A DNA stretch of 64,000 bases from Dactylosporangium vinaceum (GTDB lineage Bacteria > Actinomycetota > Actinomycetes > Mycobacteriales > Micromonosporaceae), in NCBI RefSeq assembly GCF_019904175.1, contig NZ_CP061913.1, positions 6,076,001 to 6,140,000 of the forward strand, written 5' to 3'. Positions 31,514 through 39,142 of the stretch are shown piece by piece; the first letter of the stretch is position 1; the number at the start of each line of letters is the position of its first letter. Below the pieces are notes generated by a model. The model did not search any database. It was not told the DNA's origin and saw only the letters and a program-made list of their open reading frames with translations. The position numbers and the translations under genes were made by a program.

Positions 31514-31568
31514 CGCGAACGACAACCGGCCGCAGCAGGCCCGCGGCGGTGGAGCAAATGTCCGATAA
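31486..31568 (+). repeat. Direct duplication of the gene-end/gene-start junction
   Basis: Bases 31486-31513 and 31541-31568 are direct repeats, 25 of 28 identical, offset by 55 bases. Each copy contains the codons for RGGGANVR, a stop TAA and an embedded ATG (31503 and 31558) in another frame. The first copy ends GTPase 1; the second ends the mini-ORF. Confidence 0.85.
31503..31568 (+). CDS. 21-codon mini-ORF bridging GTPase 1 and the membrane protein
   Basis: ATG 31503 has GGAGGGG (31492-31498 region) at close spacing, and the 21 codons start MSGNANDN and end ARGGGANVR before TAA 31566-31568. Its start overlaps the stop of GTPase 1 by 11 bases. Its own stop overlaps ATG 31558, which is in frame with the downstream membrane protein, by the same 11 bases. 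It is best explained as a by-product of the junction duplication that keeps ribosomes moving between genes. A function of the peptide itself is not implied. Confidence 0.4.
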   Translation: MSGNANDNRPQQARGGGANVR

Positions 31569-31665
31569 TCACACGAACAGCCGTCCGTCCGGTCCGCCGG
31601 CCGGACGGTCACCAGCCATTGCGCGCTCAGCCCATAACCGAGGCCCCCACCCCCAGGAGCCGAAG

Positions 31666-32544
31666 ATGTCCTCCAACAGCCTGCGCCTGCTCGCGGTCGC
31701 CGTCGCGCTCGTCATCGCGGTGCTCACCGGCGTGGCGACCGGTCTGCTCGGCGGCGCCCCGAACTGCCCCGCCCAGACCGTCACCGCGTCGGCCCCGGCC
31801 GTCGACGGTGCCGCCGGCGCCGCCGGTGCGGTCAAGGCCGGCGAAGGCGGCACACCCGAGCAGCCCGACGGCAAGGCCACCGCGCCCACGACGCTGCAGG
31901 CCCAGTCGAAGGCGTGCGACGCGCAGGAGTCCTTCGGCGTCAAGCCGGCCCTCGTCGCGTTCGTCGGGACCCTGTTCGTCGGCGCCGCCCTGCTGCTGTT
32001 GCTGCTGCTGTCGACCCGCGGCCGGGGCGGGTCCGCGCCGGTGTCGGCGCCGCCCGGCGCCGGCGGGCAGTCCGACGCCGACCGGCGCGCGCTCGTGCAG
32101 GCCACGATCTACGTGCGGGACCGGGTCACCAGCAAGGCCCTCGGCGACCGGCTCGGCGCCGCCCTGCACGACGCGGGCGTGACGACCCTGGAGCCGACCG
32201 GGGTCCGGTTCGACCCGGCCCACCACGAGGCGGGCGGCACCACCCCGACCAACGACCCCGGCCTCAACGGGCAGATCTCCGGTGTCGAGGTCCCCGGCTA
32301 CGTCGACCGCGACGGGCGGGTCCTGCGGGCCCCGATCGTCACCGTCTTCCAGGCCGCGCGCAGCGCCGGCGGCGCCACCGGCGCCCACCCGACGGTGCCC
32401 CCGGCCACGACCGGGCGCCGCCCGGCCCAGCCCGGCACCGCGACCGGCCAGCACCCGATCGTCGCGCCGAACCAGCACACCCAGCCTGCGCCACCGACCC
32501 ACCCGAACCAGACCACGCAGCCGCGCAGGGAGCAGCCACGATGA
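31666..32544 (+). CDS. Two-TM protein of the dynamin operon
   Basis: The 292-residue protein begins with a TM helix (LRLLAVAVALVIAVLTGVAT), has an extracytoplasmic loop of about 60 residues with two cysteines (CPAQ and KACDAQ), a second TM helix (about 93-115) and a cytoplasmic part. That part has an ordered segment (ADRRALVQATIYVRDRVTSK...) and ends in a Pro/Thr/Gln-rich tail. AGGAG six bases before ATG 31666 supports this start. An in-frame ATG at 31558 inside the duplicated junction would add 36 basic, Pro-rich residues with lower GC3. Its TGA overlaps the GTPase 2 start (ATGA). It could be the membrane receptor for the GTPase pair; no family is recognised. Confidence 0.75.
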   Translation: MSSNSLRLLAVAVALVIAVLTGVATGLLGGAPNCPAQTVTASAPAVDGAAGAAGAVKAGEGGTPEQPDGKATAPTTLQAQSKACDAQESFGVKPALVAFVGTLFVGAALLLLLLLSTRGRGGSAPVSAPPGAGGQSDADRRALVQATIYVRDRVTSKALGDRLGAALHDAGVTTLEPTGVRFDPAHHEAGGTTPTNDPGLNGQISGVEVPGYVDRDGRVLRAPIVTVFQAARSAGGATGAHPTVPPATTGRRPAQPGTATGQHPIVAPNQHTQPAPPTHPNQTTQPRREQPR

Positions 32545-34460
32545 CCACGACCCCCAACGCTCCCGCCGGTCAGGCGCCGAAGAAGCCCGCCGACCCGACC
32601 GCGGCGCTGGGCAAGCTGCTCAAGGCCGGCGTCGAGGGCAGCCTCGCCTACCTGCGCAAGATCGACCCGGACGCGGCCGCCGACATCGACACCGAACGGC
32701 GCCGCGAGGTCCAGCGACCCAAGATCGTCGTGGTCGGTGAGACGAAACGCGGGAAGAGCTCGCTGACCAACATGCTCATCGGCGTGCCCAACCTGTCGCC
32801 CGTCGACGCGGCCGTGGCCACCGCCTCCTACCTGGAGTTCATGCACAACCCGCAGCACGGCGCCCGGGCCTACATCCCCGGCCGCGAGGACCCCGTCCCG
32901 ATCGGGCTGGGCGACCTGCGCGACTGGGGTACCGTCCTGGGCCGCATGCCCGACGGGATGCGCCCCCCGCGCCGGATCGAGATCATGCACTCGGCGCCGC
33001 TGCTGCAGTACCTGACGCTCATCGACACGCCCGGCACCGGCGGCCTCGACTCGATGCACGCTGAGGTGGCGATGGACGCGGTGGAGAAGGCGACGGCCCT
33101 GCTGTTCGTCGTCGACTCCTCCAGCCCGTTCTCCAAGCCGGAGATGAACTTCCTCATCGAGGCCAGCAAGAAGGTCAACTTCGTGCTGTTCGCGCTGACG
33201 AAGGTCGACGCCTACCCGGGCTGGCGCAAGATCCTCGACGACAACAAGGGCCAGCTGCAGACCCACGCACCCCGGTTCGCCTCCGCACCCTGGTTCCCGG
33301 TCTCGGCCCGGCTGGCCGAGCTGGCCATGCAGATGCCGAAGGACGCCGCCGCGGAGCTCATCCGCGAGTCGCGCATCGCCGAGCTGCAGCACGCCCTGAT
33401 CGACCTGGCCTCCAAGGGCCACCTGCTGCAGCAGGCCAACGTGCTGCGCTCGGTGCGTTCCGAGTACATCCGCTTCGACCAGGAGCTCGGCGACCGGATG
33501 AAGGCCACCGACCCCGACCCGGCCGACGCCGAACGGGCCAAGGAGGAGCGCGCGCAGGTCGCCACCCGCAAGCGCACCGAGTCGCGGCAGTGGTCGCTGG
33601 CGCTGTCGACGGAGACCCAGCGGGCCCGGGTCGAGGCGACGTCCCGGCTGCGCAACTACATCACGCAGCTGCAGGAACAGTTCATGGAGAAGATCGACAA
33701 GGGCGGCCGCGGGGACATCTCCGACCTGCCGGCCGAGCTGGACAAGGCGCTCTACGCGCTGTCCGTGCGACTCTCCCACGACCTCGAGTTCCGCTTCCGC
33801 AAGGTCGGCGAGCGGGTCCTCGCGCAGGTGTTCCACCCGCACGAGCTCCAGCACGTCCTGCGCGGCCTCAACGCCCGGCTGCGCCACGCGCTCGGCACGA
33901 AGCCGCGGCGGGAGCAGTCCGGCGACGGCGCGATGGTCGTCATGTCCTCGGCCGGTATGGCGATGATGGCCGCCCGCGTGCCCGGCATGATCGGCGGGGC
34001 CGGCGCCCTCGGCGCGATCGGCCTGGCCGGGGCCGGGCTCGTCCTGCCCGTCGTCGGGGTCGGCCTCGGCCTCGCCGCCGGCGCCTACATGATCTTCAAG
34101 CGCAAGAGCATGGCCGACAAGCAGCAGGCCCGCCAGTGGCTGCGCGAGGTCCTCAGCGAGGCCCGGGCCGCCCTGTCCGACGAGATCATGCACCGGTTCA
34201 CCGACCTGCAGTACGCGCTGACCCTCGCCCTCGACGAGGCCATCGAACGGCGGGTCAAGCAGCTCGACGCGCACATCGCGAACATCGACAAGTCCCTGGG
34301 TGAGGACAAGGCGGAACGAGCCAAGCGCAAGGCGGCGCTCAACACCGAACGGGAAGGTCTCCGGTCCCGCATCAAGCAGGTCGACGAGGTGCTCGTGCGC
34401 ATCCGCGCGCTCACCCCGTCCGCCCCGGCCGATGCCGGCGCCGAGGCCGCCGAGGCGTAA
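32541..34460 (+). CDS. Dynamin-family GTPase 2 with membrane paddle
   Basis: The 639-residue GTPase has G1 GETKRGKSS (66-74), G3 DTPGTGG and G4 TKVD in the N-terminal 300 residues, a helical stalk, and a hydrophobic hairpin at about residues 480-518 (MIGGAGALGAIGLAGAGLVL...). The hairpin ends in IFKRKS, as expected for the membrane-inserting paddle of IniA/DynA-type proteins. The C-terminus is a charged coiled coil. The start ATG 32541 overlaps the previous stop, and the in-frame extension upstream belongs to the membrane protein gene's DNA. With GTPase 1 it forms the usual bacterial dynamin pair; GTP-driven assembly at the cytoplasmic membrane is inferred from the family. Confidence 0.9.
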   Translation: MTTTPNAPAGQAPKKPADPTAALGKLLKAGVEGSLAYLRKIDPDAAADIDTERRREVQRPKIVVVGETKRGKSSLTNMLIGVPNLSPVDAAVATASYLEFMHNPQHGARAYIPGREDPVPIGLGDLRDWGTVLGRMPDGMRPPRRIEIMHSAPLLQYLTLIDTPGTGGLDSMHAEVAMDAVEKATALLFVVDSSSPFSKPEMNFLIEASKKVNFVLFALTKVDAYPGWRKILDDNKGQLQTHAPRFASAPWFPVSARLAELAMQMPKDAAAELIRESRIAELQHALIDLASKGHLLQQANVLRSVRSEYIRFDQELGDRMKATDPDPADAERAKEERAQVATRKRTESRQWSLALSTETQRARVEATSRLRNYITQLQEQFMEKIDKGGRGDISDLPAELDKALYALSVRLSHDLEFRFRKVGERVLAQVFHPHELQHVLRGLNARLRHALGTKPRREQSGDGAMVVMSSAGMAMMAARVPGMIGGAGALGAIGLAGAGLVLPVVGVGLGLAAGAYMIFKRKSMADKQQARQWLREVLSEARAALSDEIMHRFTDLQYALTLALDEAIERRVKQLDAHIANIDKSLGEDKAERAKRKAALNTEREGLRSRIKQVDEVLVRIRALTPSAPADAGAEAAEA

Positions 34461-34472
34461 GGGGGTCTGACG

Positions 34473-35264
34473 ATGGACGGGCACTGGGAGTGGTCCGAGG
34501 GCGGCGGCGACGACGCCGACACCGCCGACCTCAACGGCGACGCCGGGCATGACCTGCACGGCGGGTTCGAGGCCGAGGGGTTCGAGGCGCACGGCGACTA
34601 CAGCACCGACTTCGGCGGCGACGAGCACGGCCCCGGCGGCCACCTCGACAGCGGCCACGCCGGTGACGACCTCGAGGAGCCGCTCGGCACCGAGCACGCC
34701 ACGGCCGAATACGACGAGTCCCTGCACGGCCACGACGACCTCGGCGGCCACGAGGACACCGGCCACGACGGCACCGGTGACAGCGGCGGCGACGGCGGCG
34801 ACGGGGAGCACGACGTCCAGCTCGACGACCGGCACCTCGACCCCGGCCACGACGATACCGACTCGCACGAAACCGGCTCGCACGACACCGGCGACCCGGG
34901 CCGGCCGGACCACGACGGCGGCGCCGAGCACCACGAGGCCGCGTTCGGCGCCGACCCCGACGTCGACGCGTCCGCCGACGACCCGGCCTGGCACGACGTG
35001 CAGTTCCCCGACGAGCTGCACCTGCAGGACCCGCCCGCGCCCGTCGACGGGTTCCCGTGGACCGACGCCGACGTCCTCGGCGGCCCGGACCACAGCCTCT
35101 CCGCGGCGTTCGACCCGGCCGTCGAGCCCGGCACCGCCGAACCCGCCGGCCTCGCCGACTACGAACACCTCGACGTGCCGCCCGGCACCGACCCGTGGAG
35201 CCTCCTGCTCGGCTCGGAGGACCCGGCCACGAGCAGCCTCGCGACCTACTGGGCGCCGCAATAG
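34473..35264 (+). CDS. Acidic Asp/His/Gly-rich protein, last gene of the dynamin operon
   Basis: The 263-residue protein lies 12 bases after GTPase 2. It is dominated by Asp, Gly, His and Glu (for example HGHDDLGGHEDTGHDGTGD) with almost no Lys, so it is strongly acidic and probably disordered. Its C-terminal 70 residues (PWHDVQFPDELHLQDP...YWAPQ) look more ordered. The many HD, GH and HxxD pairs could bind divalent metal. It occupies the position of a small accessory protein beside dynamin and Hsp70 genes, but I see no sequence similarity to IniB. ATG 34473 follows a G-rich stretch that can serve as ribosome binding site. Confidence 0.7.
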   Translation: MDGHWEWSEGGGDDADTADLNGDAGHDLHGGFEAEGFEAHGDYSTDFGGDEHGPGGHLDSGHAGDDLEEPLGTEHATAEYDESLHGHDDLGGHEDTGHDGTGDSGGDGGDGEHDVQLDDRHLDPGHDDTDSHETGSHDTGDPGRPDHDGGAEHHEAAFGADPDVDASADDPAWHDVQFPDELHLQDPPAPVDGFPWTDADVLGGPDHSLSAAFDPAVEPGTAEPAGLADYEHLDVPPGTDPWSLLLGSEDPATSSLATYWAPQ

Positions 35265-35287
35265 GACAACGGCCGGACCAGACGACA

Positions 35288-35332
35288 AAGCGGCGGATTC
35301 GGTACTGACCGCCAGTACCAAATCCGCCGCTT
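35288..35332. terminator. Strong bidirectional terminator
   Basis: Two 20-nt arms (35288-35307 and 35313-35332) pair with a single mismatch around a 5-nt loop between the convergent acidic-protein and Hsp70-like genes. This is the longest hairpin in the window. Confidence 0.85.
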
Positions 35333-35345
35333 GTTGCTTGTGCCG

Positions 35346-36860
35346 TTAAGCCAGTGCCGTCCACAACAGGATCACGAAGAGGATCGCGACCAGGACCAGC
35401 ACGACCACGATCACCGCGATCCAGTTGCGCTCGGCCGCCTCACCCTGCTGCGCCGGCGCCTGCCGGGCCGCCTGGGGCGGGAACGGCCCGGGCCGGGCCG
35501 GGACCACGGGCTGCTGCACGACCGGCTGCGGCGCCGGCTGGGGCCGGAACACCGGCTGCTGCACGACGGGCTGCTGCACCACCGGCGGGCGCTGCACCAC
35601 CGGCTGCTGCACCGGGGGACGCGCCACCGGCTGCGGCATGACCGGCTGACGGACCGCCGGAGACACCGGCACCCCCGACATCGGCGCCGCCGAGACCGGC
35701 GTGTGCTGCATCGGGGGACGCTGCTGCACCGGCGGGCGCTGCATCGGCGGCGGCGCGGTCGCGGTCCGCGGGGTGCCGGACGCCAGCTGCGGCGGGACGG
35801 CCGCGCCGATGCACAGCGCACCCTCCACCACGACCGTCTCCGGCTGCTCGAGGGTCGTCGGCGCCACCCCGAGCTCGGTGTGGATCAGGTGCGCCGCGAG
35901 GGGAATCCGCGACGACCCGCCGACCAGGAAGATCCCGACGAGGTCCTTCGGCTGCAGCCGGGCCGACTCGACCGCCCGGCGCAGGCACGCGACCGTGCGC
36001 TCCAGGTACGGCTTGACGAGCGTCTCCAGCTCCTCGCGGGTCAGGTGCGCGTCGATCTCCATCGACGGGAGGTGGATGTCCGTCGACGCGGTCCGCGACA
36101 GCATCTCCTTCGCCCCGCGGACGTCCTCGTAGAGCATCCGGCGCAGCCGCCGGTCCGACGCGTCGGTCGGGTTGGCCAGGGCCGCCCACTTCTCGGCGTG
36201 GCTCTCCTGGTAGGTCTTGCCGAGGTGCTCCACGATCGCGTGGTCGAAGTCGAGGCCGCCGACGTCGGCCAGGCCGTCCTCGGCGAGGACCTCGAACCCG
36301 GACTGGGTGCGGCGCACCACCGTCGCGTCGAACGTGCCACCGCCCAGGTCGTAGATGGCCAGGCTGCGCCCCACCGGGACGGCGGAGCCGAGGACCGCGG
36401 TGAAGTACGACGCCGCACCGACCGGCTCGGCGATCAGCCGCGGCGTGCCCAGCCCGGACAGCCGGCACGCCTCCATCAGCAGCGACCGGCGCCGCTCACC
36501 CCACCGGGCCGGGTGGGTCAGGCGCACCTCCTCCGGCGCACCGCCCAGCTGCCGCCGCGCCTCCGCGTTCACCTGCGACAACACGTGCGCGAACAGCCGC
36601 GGCACGGGCATCGACGTGTCGGCGATGAACACCTCGCCGTCGTCGATGCGCCGCTTCGGGTTGGGCTCGAACCGGGCCGGGTCCAGCCGCGCGTTACGCT
36701 CGGCATCCCGGCCGACGAGGACCTTCCCGTCGGTGTTGAAGTACAGGGCAGAGGGCAGCAAGGGGGAACCGTCGAACAGCAGCGGTCGCATCCGCAAGTC
36801 GCCCGCGCGGACCATCGCAACCGTGTTCGACGTGCCGAAGTCAATGCCGAGCACGCGCAT
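35346..36860 (-). CDS. Hsp70-like ATPase with tail anchor, lacking a substrate-binding domain
   Basis: The 504-residue protein starts MRVLGIDFGTSNTVAMVRAG, the Hsp70/actin-fold phosphate-1 motif. It continues with YDLGGGTFDATVV (phosphate 2) and GIFLVGGSSRIPL (adenosine motif), ending the ATPase at about residue 355. The normal peptide-binding domain is absent. Instead there is a Pro/Gln/Val-rich linker (about 365-470, repeats of PPVQQ/QPVV type) and a C-terminal TM helix (IAVIVVVLVLVAILFVILLW). It is thus a tail-anchored ATPase facing the cytoplasm. TAGGGT seven bases before ATG 36860 suggests leaderless transcription. It converges on the dynamin operon, so a shared membrane function is plausible. 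Confidence 0.88.
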   Translation of the reverse strand: MRVLGIDFGTSNTVAMVRAGDLRMRPLLFDGSPLLPSALYFNTDGKVLVGRDAERNARLDPARFEPNPKRRIDDGEVFIADTSMPVPRLFAHVLSQVNAEARRQLGGAPEEVRLTHPARWGERRRSLLMEACRLSGLGTPRLIAEPVGAASYFTAVLGSAVPVGRSLAIYDLGGGTFDATVVRRTQSGFEVLAEDGLADVGGLDFDHAIVEHLGKTYQESHAEKWAALANPTDASDRRLRRMLYEDVRGAKEMLSRTASTDIHLPSMEIDAHLTREELETLVKPYLERTVACLRRAVESARLQPKDLVGIFLVGGSSRIPLAAHLIHTELGVAPTTLEQPETVVVEGALCIGAAVPPQLASGTPRTATAPPPMQRPPVQQRPPMQHTPVSAAPMSGVPVSPAVRQPVMPQPVARPPVQQPVVQRPPVVQQPVVQQPVFRPQPAPQPVVQQPVVPARPGPFPPQAARQAPAQQGEAAERNWIAVIVVVLVLVAILFVILLWTALA

Positions 36861-36965
36861 GTGCGTCACCCTACCTGTGCCGTTCCACGCCCTGCGTCGG
36901 CCGTCAAGCCTGCCGTTCACCCGCCGCACGCGTGGAGTTGACCGAACAACCGGGATACTGGCCGC

Positions 36966-37727
36966 GTGAAGCAGGTCCCTTACCTCGACGCGCCCGGACC
37001 GCTGGGCTTCGCCCACCGTGGCGGGGCGGCGGCCGGTGACGAGAACACGACAGCGGCGTTCGCCCGTGCCGCCGATCTCGGGTACCGCTACATCGAGACC
37101 GACACGCACGCCACCGCCGACGGGGTCGCGGTCGTGTTCCACGATGACACGCTGCAGCGGCTCCTGGGGCGCCCGGGTCGGATGATCGACCTACGCTGGG
37201 CCGACCTGCGCACCGAGCGCGTCGGCGGCGCCGCGGCCGTCCCCCGCCTCGACGAGGTCCTCGACGCCCACCCCGGCATCCGGTTCAACATCGACGCCAA
37301 GACCGAGCACGCGGTCGCCCCGACCGTCGAGGTGATCGAGCGGCTCAAGGCCCACGACCGGGTCCTGCTCGCGTCGTTCTCCTCGGCCCGGCTGCGCCGC
37401 CTGCGCCGCCTCGCCGGGCCCGCCGTCGCCACGTCCATGGGGATGCGGGAGGTCGCCGCCCTGTACGGCTCCTACCGCCTCGGGCGCCGGTACACGCCCC
37501 TGGAGGCGGTCGTCGCCGTGCAGATCCCGCCGCGCTACGGCCGCCTCGCCCTGGCCACGCCGGCGTTCGTCGGCTACTGCCACCGGATGGGGCTGCAGGT
37601 GCACCTGTGGACGATCGACGATCCGGCGCAGATCGCCCACTTCCTCGACATCGGCGTAGATGGCATCATGACCGATCAAATCTCGGTGCTGCGCGAGGTG
37701 TACCTCGAGCGCGGCATCTGGCCGTAG
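36966..37727 (+). CDS. Glycerophosphodiester phosphodiesterase
   Basis: The 253-residue TIM-barrel enzyme cleaves glycerophosphodiesters to glycerol-3-phosphate and an alcohol. Key motifs are FAHRGG with catalytic His, ENTTAAF, ETDTHATADGVAVVFHDDTL with the ExD metal ligands and second His, and FNIDAKTE. There is no signal peptide, so it acts in the cytoplasm. GTG 36966 has GATACT six bases upstream. The next gene begins 12 bases after its stop, so the two form an operon. Confidence 0.93.
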   Translation: MKQVPYLDAPGPLGFAHRGGAAAGDENTTAAFARAADLGYRYIETDTHATADGVAVVFHDDTLQRLLGRPGRMIDLRWADLRTERVGGAAAVPRLDEVLDAHPGIRFNIDAKTEHAVAPTVEVIERLKAHDRVLLASFSSARLRRLRRLAGPAVATSMGMREVAALYGSYRLGRRYTPLEAVVAVQIPPRYGRLALATPAFVGYCHRMGLQVHLWTIDDPAQIAHFLDIGVDGIMTDQISVLREVYLERGIWP

Positions 37728-37739
37728 AAGGGTCGTTGC

Positions 37740-39086
37740 GTGGAGGAGCTCAGCTCACGCCGGGAACGCACCGGCTGGTACTTCTACGACTGGGCCAACT
37801 CCGCGTTCCAGACGACAGTCGTCACCGTCTTCCTCGGGCCGTACCTGACGGCGATCGCCAAGACGGCGGCCGGCTGCGACGGCGACACCTGCCCCGACGG
37901 CGCCGCGATCCACCCGCTCGGCCTCGCCATCGCCCCCGGGTCGCTGTTTCCCTACACGGTGTCGCTGTCGGTGTTCCTCACCGTGTTCGTGCTGCCCGTC
38001 GTCGGCGCGATCGCCGACCGGTCACCGCGCAAGAAGCAGCTCCTGGCGCTGTTCGCCTACATCGGCGCCGCGGCCACGGTCGGAATGCTGTTCCTCACCG
38101 GCGAGCGGTACCTGCTCGGCGCCGGGCTGTTCCTGCTGGCGAACATCGCATTCGGCGCGTCGGTGGTCGTGTACAACTCGTTCCTGCCGCAGATCGCCGA
38201 CGAGCAGGACCGGGACCGCGTCTCGAGCTTCGGGTGGGCGTGGGGGTACCTCGGCGGCGGCACCCTGCTGCTGATCAACGTGGCGGCCGTGCTCATGAAG
38301 GACAGCCTCGGGATGAGCACCGGGGAGGTCGCCCGCTACAGCATCGTGTCGGCCGGCCTGTGGTGGGCCGGGTTCACCACCATCCCGCTGCTCGCGCTGC
38401 ACAACCGGCCGGTCCTCGCGGGGGAACACCGCGGCAACCCGCTGCTCGACGGCTTCAAGCAGCTGTGGACCACCCTCAAGGGCATGCGGGCGGTCCCGCT
38501 GACCCTGTTCTTCCTCATCGCGTACCTGATCTACAACGACGGCATCCAGACCGTCATCTCCCTCGCCAGCGTCTACGGCACCGAGGAGCTGAAACTCTCC
38601 GACGACGTGCTCGTCCCGACGATCCTCATGGTGCAGTTCCTGGCGTTCGCCGGCGCCCTGCTGCTGGGCCGGCTGGCCAGGGTCATCGGCGCGTGGAAGA
38701 CGATCCTGCTCAGCCTGGTGCTGTGGACCGTCGTCATCCTCGTCGCGTTCGTCCTGCCCGAGCGGCAGGCGGTGCCGTTCGTGATCCTCGGCGGCGGGAT
38801 CGGGCTCGTCCTCGGCGGCAGCCAGGCCCTGTCCCGGTCGCTGTTCTCGCAGCTGATCCCGAAGGGCAAGGAAGGCGAGTACTTCGGGCTCTACGAGATC
38901 TCCGACAAGGGCACCAGCTGGCTCGGGCCGCTCGCGTTCGGGCTCGCCTACGACCTCACGAACAGTTACCGGGTCGCGATCATCGCGCTCATCGTGTTCT
39001 TCGTCGTCGGGTTCATCGCCCTGGCGCTGGTCCCGATCCGGCGGGCCATCGAGCAGGCCGGCAACACGCCCCCGGCCAAGCTCTGA
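37740..39086 (+). CDS. MFS transporter, UMF1/Atg22-like
   Basis: The 448-residue protein has about 12 TM helices and starts RTGWYFYDWANSAFQTTVVT, the signature of the UMF1 (Atg22-related) family. It also has GAIADRSPRKKQ in the loop between TM2 and TM3, and the matching GLLARVIG-type loop in the second half. Atg22 exports amino acids from the yeast vacuole; bacterial members are uncharacterised exporters. It is co-transcribed with the phosphodiesterase gene. GTG 37740 fits the family start. Confidence 0.88.
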   Translation: MEELSSRRERTGWYFYDWANSAFQTTVVTVFLGPYLTAIAKTAAGCDGDTCPDGAAIHPLGLAIAPGSLFPYTVSLSVFLTVFVLPVVGAIADRSPRKKQLLALFAYIGAAATVGMLFLTGERYLLGAGLFLLANIAFGASVVVYNSFLPQIADEQDRDRVSSFGWAWGYLGGGTLLLINVAAVLMKDSLGMSTGEVARYSIVSAGLWWAGFTTIPLLALHNRPVLAGEHRGNPLLDGFKQLWTTLKGMRAVPLTLFFLIAYLIYNDGIQTVISLASVYGTEELKLSDDVLVPTILMVQFLAFAGALLLGRLARVIGAWKTILLSLVLWTVVILVAFVLPERQAVPFVILGGGIGLVLGGSQALSRSLFSQLIPKGKEGEYFGLYEISDKGTSWLGPLAFGLAYDLTNSYRVAIIALIVFFVVGFIALALVPIRRAIEQAGNTPPAKL

Positions 39087-39102
39087 CGGTTCGCCGACTG
39101 GT

Positions 39103-39135
39103 GGGTGTCGTCTACGTGACACCCTGCGTTACTGT
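39103..39135 (+). promoter_or_regulatory. Operator and leaderless -10 of the SARP-like gene
   Basis: GGGTGTC (39103-39109) and GACACCC (39118-39124) form a 7-bp inverted repeat with an 8-nt spacer. TACTGT (39130-39135) follows, seven bases before GTG 39143. The repeat lies just upstream of the -10 box, where a repressor or autoregulator would act. Confidence 0.5.
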
Positions 39136-39142
39136 TCGGGTC

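Noticed and set aside
31558..31665. Upstream ATG 31558 as the definite start of the two-TM protein
   Set aside because: It is in frame and lies in the duplicated junction, but spacing to the purine-rich sequence is short and third-position GC is lower than in the gene body. ATG 31666 has a better ribosome binding site, so 31558 is kept only as an alternative.
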